This document shows positions 13,893 through 19,724 of a stretch of DNA of 19,724 bases, piece by piece; the stretch's first letter is position 1, and each line of letters begins with the position of its first letter. The stretch is from Christensenella sp. UBA7597 (lineage in GTDB: Bacteria > Bacillota > Clostridia > Christensenellales > Borkfalkiaceae). The DNA lies in contig DLQW01000015.1 of the NCBI GenBank assembly GCA_002474405.1, positions 17,963 to 37,686 of the forward strand. The letters are read 5' to 3'. Position numbers and translations under genes: made by a program. The notes beneath the pieces were generated by a model that was not told where the DNA came from, did no database searches, and worked only from the letters and a program-made list of their open reading frames with translations.

Positions 13893-15569
13893 TCATTTTA
13901 CGGTAAGTTCGTCGAAATATTTGCCTGCCAGATTTCTGAACAGGGACGAATCTTCTTTATCGGCGGCAGTAAGTATTCTGCCGCAGAAATCGATATTCTG
14001 CAACGTGATGTTTTCGATGGAGCCGCCCGCAGCCGAAAAGTTCATCGTAAACGCGTACACGCCCGTTTCCGTGGAATGCACCTTGATGTTTTTAAACAGA
14101 ACGTTCTTTAAATTGCCGCCTCTGCCGTTTATCTGACAGATCATTACGTTGGGCGAAACGCAGCGGTATACTTCGATGTTTTCGAAAGTGATGTTTTCCC
14201 ACGTTTTCGTTGCGTTGGTGCCCAGCCGGCAATCGAGCGCGTTGTTGCCGCTTGACCAGGTGGGCTGCGCGAAGCCGACGTTGTTGTTTCTGAACACCAT
14301 GTCCGTCATGTCGCACTCCGATTCCCACGTGAGGCTGTAGCCCGAACCTTTGTCCGTCCAGCAATCGTTGTATTCGAAAATATTGTTGTTGCCTACCGTG
14401 CCCTGCGCGCTGCCGTTCTGCCAGCCGGTGCCCTTGTATTCGATGGCGTCGTCGCCCGTGCGCACGAAATTGTATCTGCCCGAAGAATTGCTGCATTCGC
14501 TGAACATCAACCCGTCGGAATACGTTCTGTAAGAAAGCAGCAGATTCGAATTAAAGCGTACGTTATCGGAATTGTAGGCACACATCGTCCAGGTGTTGGA
14601 ATTGATGACCGTAAGTCCTTCGATAAGCACGTTTTCCGCCGAGCCGACGTTGACGACGTGTTTGTGCTTATTGTCGCCGCCGAGCACTTCGCCCGTATCC
14701 AGAAGTCCGCGACCGAGAATCTGTACGTTTTCGGTGTTTTCGGTATGCAGCGCGGTGTTCGTGTTCCAGCCGGCGCCGTCGCTGCCGCGGTCGGTTACTT
14801 TGAGATACGCGCCGCGTTCGAGATAGAGAATACTGTTGGACGGAACTTTGACGGAAGAAATTTCGTGCAGACCTTTTTTGAAATAGTACACGGTTTCTTC
14901 TTCGGAAAATTCCAGTTCGTAATCGTCGTGATAACCCGCTTCGATATCGACGCGGTTGTAGCCGTCGGGCGTTTTCAACGGGGATTCCTGCGTTACCATC
15001 AGAGTGATCGGCGCAAACTTCGGATCGGTGGCTTCGGCGTCCTCGGTTTCGGCAAACGTGAACGTATACGAACCGTACTGCGTGATGAACGCGGAATACG
15101 TATTGCCGGATTTTTTCGCCTCTACGTTTTTGTTGAGCGGCAGCACCACGCACTTCGCGGCGCTTTCCGATAACGTAAGCTGCGTATCCAGCACGAAATC
15201 GCGCGTGTTATCCACCACGTCTACCCAGGCGTAAGAGTGCGAGCCTTTGCCGCAGCGCGCCGTGTACACGGGAACGGTTTTCCCGTTGATTTTCAGGGTG
15301 TGCCACGGGCTTTTAATCAGCGCGTCCGTGGTGGGCATATCGTTGTTTCCGCCGTTCGCGGTGAATACCTGTGCCTGCCAGGAAGCGGCGTCGCCCGCCT
15401 CCGTTTCTTCTATCTTTTTCACTTCCGCGTTGTCGTACACGGTAGCGACTATCGTGCCTTTCGCCTGCATGCCGGTATTTCCTCCGTTATCGGGATTTTC
15501 GGAACAGCCCGCCGACGAGAAAGCGAGAGCCGCCGCGCACAGGGCGGCAAGTAACGTCTTTTTCTTCAT
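13893..15569 (-). CDS. GH28-like right-handed beta-helix lipoprotein
   Basis: A 558-residue lipoprotein: signal peptide with lipobox SSAGC (Cys22), a beta-sandwich-like N-terminal region (about 30-200), and a parallel beta-helix (about 205-558) with many N-rich coil turns. Asp352 (YSDG) and Asp373-Asp374 (TGDDAIEYK) occupy the 21/22-residue spacing of the three catalytic aspartates of polygalacturonases (GH28). The GHG motif appears as GSGYSL (408-413), without histidine, and the RIK motif as R-L-G (Arg448), without lysine. A GH28-superfamily glycosidase with altered substrate specificity is the best reading; a GH49-like enzyme is an alternative. The start at 15569 is preferred over ATG 15626 because it gives a proper lipoprotein signal and has GGAGG just upstream. 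It follows the binding-protein gene by 118 bp. Confidence 0.8.
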   Translation of the reverse strand: MKKKTLLAALCAAALAFSSAGCSENPDNGGNTGMQAKGTIVATVYDNAEVKKIEETEAGDAASWQAQVFTANGGNNDMPTTDALIKSPWHTLKINGKTVPVYTARCGKGSHSYAWVDVVDNTRDFVLDTQLTLSESAAKCVVLPLNKNVEAKKSGNTYSAFITQYGSYTFTFAETEDAEATDPKFAPITLMVTQESPLKTPDGYNRVDIEAGYHDDYELEFSEEETVYYFKKGLHEISSVKVPSNSILYLERGAYLKVTDRGSDGAGWNTNTALHTENTENVQILGRGLLDTGEVLGGDNKHKHVVNVGSAENVLIEGLTVINSNTWTMCAYNSDNVRFNSNLLLSYRTYSDGLMFSECSNSSGRYNFVRTGDDAIEYKGTGWQNGSAQGTVGNNNIFEYNDCWTDKGSGYSLTWESECDMTDMVFRNNNVGFAQPTWSSGNNALDCRLGTNATKTWENITFENIEVYRCVSPNVMICQINGRGGNLKNVLFKNIKVHSTETGVYAFTMNFSAAGGSIENITLQNIDFCGRILTAADKEDSSLFRNLAGKYFDELTVK

Positions 15570-15573
15570 AATT

Positions 15574-15578
15574 CCTCC
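15574..15578 (-). promoter_or_regulatory. Ribosome-binding site fixing the start of the GH28-like gene
   Basis: GGAGG on the - strand, four nt before ATG 15567-15569. It supports the shorter protein beginning MKKKTLLAAL rather than the in-frame ATG at 15626, whose extra residues would spoil the signal peptide. Confidence 0.7.
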
Positions 15579-15664
15579 ATAATCATCGCCCGGAAAGCGA
15601 CAGGGCGGAGCCGCAACAAAATCCATCGGGCATATTTTGCCGCAACTCCGCCGAATCCGTTTAC

Positions 15665-15685
15665 TTTTCCCCCGACAGGGGAAAA
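15665..15685 (-). promoter_or_regulatory. Stabilising hairpin directly after the solute-binding protein gene
   Basis: A perfect 8-bp stem TTTTCCCC/GGGGAAAA (15665-15672 with 15678-15685) with a 5-nt loop begins two bases after the stop codon of the binding-protein gene. On the - strand it is followed by GTAAACGG, not a T-tract, so it is unlikely to stop all transcription. Such hairpins after binding-protein genes commonly protect the upstream message and keep the binding protein in excess over the permeases. A weaker, longer inverted repeat (CGGAG...CTCCG, 15605-15656) follows in the same 118-bp gap. Confidence 0.5.
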
Positions 15686-15687
15686 AA

Positions 15688-17475
15688 TCAGTCTTTGGTT
15701 ACTTTCACCGCTTTTCCGCTCTTAATGAAATCGTTGTATTCGCTTTGCATCTGCGAGCCTTTATAAGTGGTGTTGTACGTGTTTTTGAATTGATTCCACT
15801 CGTCCTGCATCTTCTGCGATACGGTGTAGAGTTTCGTCATGCCGTCCGTTTTCCACGTTTTCGCGTCGTACGTCCAGCCGGCGGCGAGAGAATCGCTGCC
15901 TTTCTTCACGATCATTTTCAGCACGGTTTCGTCGAAATAGGAATACGCTGCCGTCTGATACTGAATAATCGATTCGGTGGTAACGTCGGGATAATCGGAA
16001 AGGATCATGCACTTTTCGCTGGCTTCGGCGCGCGCCGTGAGAATATCTCCGTTGGTGAGCAGCGCTTCCGCTTCGTGCGGCGTGTAGGTAAGGTACGAGA
16101 TGAACGCCGCCGGATCCGTCCAGCGCAAAGCCTGAACAAAGCCCTGCGGATCGGCTTTGCAAAGCGAAACCTTTTCGCCGCCTTCTTCGTCGTCCTTCCA
16201 TTCCCAATGCTCGCCCATTACGCCGTAATTGACAAGTTCGAGCCCTTCGGGGCTGTGCAGATATTCCATCAGCTTCAGGCACGCTTCGCGGCGTTCCACG
16301 CTCATGCCGCTTCTGATGCACCAGCCGCGGTAGTACTGAATATCGCCCTGTCCGCCGTATTCGCCGTTTTTGCCCGCGGGAGGATCTTTGATGAGAATTT
16401 TCTCCCTTGCGCCCTGTACGGTGAGCCCGGAAGTGGCGCTCATCATCGTGGCGGAAATTACGTTATACCAGTTGTGCGCGTACATCATACCCGCTTTGCC
16501 GTTGGCGAAATCTTCCTGTTTGTTGCCCACGCTCTTGGTGGCGACTTCTTCGGAAACGTAGCCGTCGTTCACCATTTTGGCAAGCAGCGCCGTAGCCATC
16601 ATGGAAGAATCGGACGTGGCGCTGTTGGAATATTCGCCCGTAGCCGTATCTTTCATCCACATCTTCCAGCCCGTGCCGTACGCCACGTGCAGCCACGAAT
16701 CCATATCGCGGTTGCTTTCGGTAACGTAGCCGTACGTATCGTTTTTGCCGTTGCCGTCGGGATCGTACAGCGTGAACGCGCGCGCCAGTTCGTAGAAGTC
16801 CGCAATCGTCTGCGGTCCCTCTTCGTTGAACTTATGCTCGTTACGCATCTGCTCGGTGATCTGACTCTTATCCGACACCACGCCGTCCGCAACCAGAATA
16901 TCGTCGATTTTCTTGTTGAGGTTCTGAATCCAGTCTCGGCGGACGTACAACGATTTTTCGTTGCTCCACTTCACGGGGATGAACCAGCTCTTTCCGTTAG
17001 CGTACGTGAGGTTGGATTTCATGTAATCGTACTGCTGCATATATTCGTACAGGTACGGATACTTATCTTTCGTGGACTCGTTGACGTAATCGGAAATGGC
17101 GATGATTTCGTCGTCGCGGATGAGATTGTTGAAGAACTTGGGATCTTTCGGTCCGTTCACGATGAACATTTCCGTAAGGGTGCCCTTGTTTCTCATCAGA
17201 TCGAGCGTGCTGTAATACGTTTCGAGACCGGTGGATTTCGCCTGTATGTCGCACTTCGTAACGGCTTTCAGTTTTTTATACACGGGACTGTTTACCGCCG
17301 CGCCGTTATTGAACTGTTCCCAGTCGTTGCAGAACAAAGTAATGTTCTTGATGCTGTCCTCATGCCATTCTTCGTTTGCAGAACCGCCGCCGGGCTTCGC
17401 CTTGCAGGCGCCGACCGAAAGGACGACGCCGCAGGCTACCGCGCCCGTAACGATAGTTTTAATAAAATTTTTCAT
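15688..17475 (-). CDS. LplA-type sugar ABC transporter solute-binding lipoprotein
   Basis: A 595-residue extracellular binding protein. The signal peptide ends in lipobox VGAC (Cys24), followed by a glycine/serine-rich tether. The long chain, the motif NGKSWFIPVKW (about 155-165), the region KTPADFYELARAF-like TIADFYELARAFTLYDPDGNGKNDTYG, and the C-terminal Trp/Tyr-rich segment identify the LplA/YtcQ-like group of large CUT1 binding proteins, which capture oligosaccharides for LplB/LplC permeases. The gene begins 3 nt after the stop codon of the LamG gene, with AGAGG overlapping that gene's end, so the two are tightly coupled. It is followed by a hairpin likely to enhance its expression relative to the permeases. 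Confidence 0.92.
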   Translation of the reverse strand: MKNFIKTIVTGAVACGVVLSVGACKAKPGGGSANEEWHEDSIKNITLFCNDWEQFNNGAAVNSPVYKKLKAVTKCDIQAKSTGLETYYSTLDLMRNKGTLTEMFIVNGPKDPKFFNNLIRDDEIIAISDYVNESTKDKYPYLYEYMQQYDYMKSNLTYANGKSWFIPVKWSNEKSLYVRRDWIQNLNKKIDDILVADGVVSDKSQITEQMRNEHKFNEEGPQTIADFYELARAFTLYDPDGNGKNDTYGYVTESNRDMDSWLHVAYGTGWKMWMKDTATGEYSNSATSDSSMMATALLAKMVNDGYVSEEVATKSVGNKQEDFANGKAGMMYAHNWYNVISATMMSATSGLTVQGAREKILIKDPPAGKNGEYGGQGDIQYYRGWCIRSGMSVERREACLKLMEYLHSPEGLELVNYGVMGEHWEWKDDEEGGEKVSLCKADPQGFVQALRWTDPAAFISYLTYTPHEAEALLTNGDILTARAEASEKCMILSDYPDVTTESIIQYQTAAYSYFDETVLKMIVKKGSDSLAAGWTYDAKTWKTDGMTKLYTVSQKMQDEWNQFKNTYNTTYKGSQMQSEYNDFIKSGKAVKVTKD

Positions 17476-17478
17476 GCT

Positions 17479-19724
17479 TTAACCTCTTTTCTTCTTAAGT
17501 GCCGCGCACACCGCGATTCCCGCAGCCGCGAGCATTGCGGAGGACGCGATTACCGACGATTTGCAGCCGGATTTTTTAACTTCCTGCGCCTTTTCCGCGA
17601 ATGTTGCGGAAATTTCCACGTCGCTGTTGCCCTTGATCGTGAAGGTGTACGTGCCGTTTTCGTCCACCGTTACGGCTTCGCCGCCTACGGTGAGTTCTTT
17701 CAGTTCGTAGCCGTCGTTCGCCTGTACGGTGATTACGACGCTTTCGCCCAGTTTCGCCGCCGCTTTATCCGCGGTAACGGTACCGTTTTCGATGGTTTCG
17801 TCGATGACGATTTTTCTGTCTTTCTTTTCTACGGTAACTTCCTGTCTTACTTCGGTAACGCCCGTCAGAGTGGTGGCATAGCCGAGGTTGGTGGCGTCCA
17901 CTTCGCCGATCGCGTAATATTTGCCGTCCGATTCAAGCTTCACCGTCTTCCAGGTAACGCTTACGGGAATGGTGGTTTCGCCGTCGTCGAGAAGCGCGTT
18001 TACCGTAGCGGGCTTCAGGCGGTTGACGAACTGCGTGGCGGTGAGTTTATCGTTGAGTCCTTTTTCGTCCACATACACGCCTTCCGTTTCGAAATGAGGC
18101 GTGGAATCGATGGCAGAAATAATGGAGCCCTGCATATCCTGCACCGTTACTTTGCCCTTCTGCCAGTACGCGGCGGACTGCGCTTCGGTCATCGCGAAGT
18201 TATAGACGGTAACGTTATCCACCCAGCCTTTGAAATAATCGTAGCCGTTGCCCCATACGCATTCGGCGCCGATGGAGAACTGCATGTTCTGATGAGAGAG
18301 ATTCCAGCCTGCGGGGCAGGAGAACGACTGTACCTGTACGCCGTCCGCGTAGATTTTAACGAATTCGCCGGGACGAACGCTGAGCGTTACGTTGTGCATG
18401 GCATCCGCGATGTGCGTAAGCACTTCGGGACCCCAATACGCCTGATTTTCGCCCTTATCGTTCTTCGTGATGTCGTGCGCGTTGAAGCGGAGCATGTCGC
18501 CGCCGCCCGACGTTGCAACGAGGAATCTGCAATAGGTGCTGGCGCTCCAGTCGTTGAAACCGAAAGACACGGGAGCCGCCCATTCGCCTTTGTTGGGACG
18601 ATCGGAAATGTCGCCGTCCTGTTTCACCTGAAAGTTAAGCGTGAAGCCGTTGGAAATATTTTCGGTTACGTCGTTGAGTTCGGGAAGCGTGAGCATATCG
18701 TCGCCGCTTAAGTACAGCATGCCGTTTTCCACTTTGCCCGTGCCCGTGGGGTTGTTGGTTCTGTCGCCGTCCGCTTTCGCGCCGCACTGCAGCGTGTATT
18801 TGCCCATGGCGTCGTTCAGTTTGGTTTCTTCGGAATCGAACGTCCACTTCGCAACGGGAGTCAGTTCTTTAATCTTCCCTTCGTTGGTTTGCGTAACGGT
18901 GAGTTTCACTTCCGCCGTGGCTACTTTCTTGCCTTCCAGAAGAACGTCGCCGTACGCCGTGTACGAGCCCATATCCGCAACGATTTTATTGAAAGTTACG
19001 GTTACGTCCTGCGTGGAATCGTCGTCAAGCGTAACGGTTACGGTGGCGGTGTTGATGAGCGCAAGCATTTCCGCCTCGGTCATGCTGTCTTTCAGTTCGC
19101 CCGTCGTAATCGCGTTATCGGCGAACACGGGCGCGCCGATTTCCTTTACGGAAGCCACGGAAAGTTCGTAACGCACTTCGTTTACGAGGTTTGCGTAGCC
19201 GAGCTTTTTGGTATCGATCGTGCCTACGGCGTAATATTTTTCGCCGACTTTTTCCACTTTCTGCCATACGACGTTCGCGGAAGCCTTACCGCCGTCCGAA
19301 AGAGTGAGGTCCGCCGTGGCCGCGTTGAGCGATTCGAACATTTTTTCGACGCTCATCGCGCCGTTGAGCGCCACTTTCGTCGCGTCGCCTTCGAATTTCG
19401 CCGTTGCCGCGGTAATAGCGGTTACGCCAGAAAGATCGGCTGCGGTGAGTTTTCCGTTATTCGTATACGCAACCGCCGCCGTGTTATCCATTGCGAAGTC
19501 GTATACGATTACGTTTTTCAACGAAGCCGAGGAGGTGTATGCCGCCGCGCCGTTGAATTCGCCGCCGATAGAGAACATATTGTTTTCGTCGTACGCCGTC
19601 CAGGTAGCGGAAACGTCTTTCTCTTCGGAAAGCTGAACGCCGTCGTTCCATACGCGGAGTTTGCCGCCCGGCTGCGCGCTGATAATAATCGTATGATAGT
19701 TTTCCAGTTCGCCGTTAACGGCGG
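17479..19724 (-). CDS. Large secreted LamG/Ig-like protein with C-terminal anchor (5' end outside window)
   Basis: Only the last 747 residues are present; the frame stays open to the window's right edge, so ATG 19578 is internal. Layout of the visible part: end of a concanavalin/LamG-like domain (1 to about 95), Ig-like domain (about 105-193), another beta domain (about 196-280), a complete LamG domain (about 288-525; KWTFDSE start, MHNVTLSV...VKIYADG core), a second copy of the Ig-like domain (about 540-632), an InlB-type bacterial repeat (about 635-710), then G-C-K-S-S-V (719-724), hydrophobic segment and KKKRG tail. The LamG-Ig unit is duplicated (W.xV...KYYA.G..D...LGYA in both). LamG domains usually bind carbohydrate; an enzymatic domain may lie in the missing part. 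The gene heads the visible operon, so the promoter is outside the window. Confidence 0.85.
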   Translation of the reverse strand, partial: AVNGELENYHTIIISAQPGGKLRVWNDGVQLSEEKDVSATWTAYDENNMFSIGGEFNGAAAYTSSASLKNVIVYDFAMDNTAAVAYTNNGKLTAADLSGVTAITAATAKFEGDATKVALNGAMSVEKMFESLNAATADLTLSDGGKASANVVWQKVEKVGEKYYAVGTIDTKKLGYANLVNEVRYELSVASVKEIGAPVFADNAITTGELKDSMTEAEMLALINTATVTVTLDDDSTQDVTVTFNKIVADMGSYTAYGDVLLEGKKVATAEVKLTVTQTNEGKIKELTPVAKWTFDSEETKLNDAMGKYTLQCGAKADGDRTNNPTGTGKVENGMLYLSGDDMLTLPELNDVTENISNGFTLNFQVKQDGDISDRPNKGEWAAPVSFGFNDWSASTYCRFLVATSGGGDMLRFNAHDITKNDKGENQAYWGPEVLTHIADAMHNVTLSVRPGEFVKIYADGVQVQSFSCPAGWNLSHQNMQFSIGAECVWGNGYDYFKGWVDNVTVYNFAMTEAQSAAYWQKGKVTVQDMQGSIISAIDSTPHFETEGVYVDEKGLNDKLTATQFVNRLKPATVNALLDDGETTIPVSVTWKTVKLESDGKYYAIGEVDATNLGYATTLTGVTEVRQEVTVEKKDRKIVIDETIENGTVTADKAAAKLGESVVITVQANDGYELKELTVGGEAVTVDENGTYTFTIKGNSDVEISATFAEKAQEVKKSGCKSSVIASSAMLAAAGIAVCAALKKKRG

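Noticed and set aside
15570..15626. Upstream in-frame ATG at 15626 as the start of the GH28-like gene
   Set aside because: It would add 19 residues that destroy the lipoprotein signal peptide, and the ATG at 15569 has GGAGG directly before it.
15637..18711. A 1024-codon open frame on the + strand opposite the binding-protein and LamG genes
   Set aside because: It is the antisense shadow of two well-supported genes. The - strand genes rarely use TTA, CTA or TCA codons, which keeps the opposite strand free of stops; the translation has no recognisable domain and is strongly Arg/His/Phe-biased.
1..19724. CRISPR arrays, tRNA or rRNA genes, insertion sequences with transposase, prophage or toxin-antitoxin genes
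   Set aside because: None is visible: no spaced direct repeats, no recognisable tRNA/rRNA sequence, and no transposase, integrase or phage-type protein among the translations.

Overview
The window looks like a chromosomal piece of a Bacillota genome, probably an uncultured gut-type Clostridia (Christensenellales-like). That placement is inferred from gene content (YugP-type Zn protease, DUF368 transporter, paired YitT proteins, an LplABC-style sugar importer, Gram-positive lipoboxes), consensus sigma-A promoters and AGGAG-type ribosome sites. No rRNA or other marker gene is present to confirm it.

Left part (1-7020): small housekeeping or accessory genes. A small DUF3592-like membrane protein (+) converges on a YugP-family membrane Zn protease (-). 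About 360 bp between them hold three copies of an interspersed palindromic repeat and a shared bidirectional terminator. A 576-bp gap (1603-2178) carries the protease promoter and, on the + strand, what looks like a free-standing small RNA gene with its own promoter, folded 5' domain and terminator (about 1973-2105). Next comes a two-gene leftward operon (DUF368 polyprenyl-phosphate transporter plus a small membrane protein), then a rightward hypothetical gene with a disordered acidic centre, and a leftward operon of two tandem YitT/DUF2179 membrane proteins behind a perfect TTGACA-17-TATAAT promoter.

Right part (7021-19724): one long leftward carbohydrate-utilisation operon that enters from beyond the right edge and ends at a strong hairpin at 6956-6982. 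In transcription order it encodes a large secreted LamG/Ig-like protein (5' end outside the window), an LplA-like solute-binding lipoprotein, a GH28-like beta-helix lipoprotein, LplB- and LplC-like permeases, a cytoplasmic GH36 alpha-galactosidase, a cytoplasmic GH43-type glycosidase, and a secreted glycerophosphodiester phosphodiesterase-family protein. Short gaps, several with the stop codon fused to the next Shine-Dalgarno site, support co-transcription. The likely logic is that the surface LamG protein and GH28-like enzyme bind and trim a galactose-containing glycan, LplABC imports the oligosaccharide (the ATPase is not encoded here), and GH36 and GH43 enzymes finish it inside the cell.

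The most unusual signal is that the first and last genes of this operon, otherwise unrelated, both end in exactly 29 residues of the form G-C-K-S-S-V, hydrophobic stretch, basic tail. This suggests a C-terminal surface-sorting signal analogous to the MYXO-, Synergist- or GlyGly-CTERM systems. The second is the orphan small RNA.
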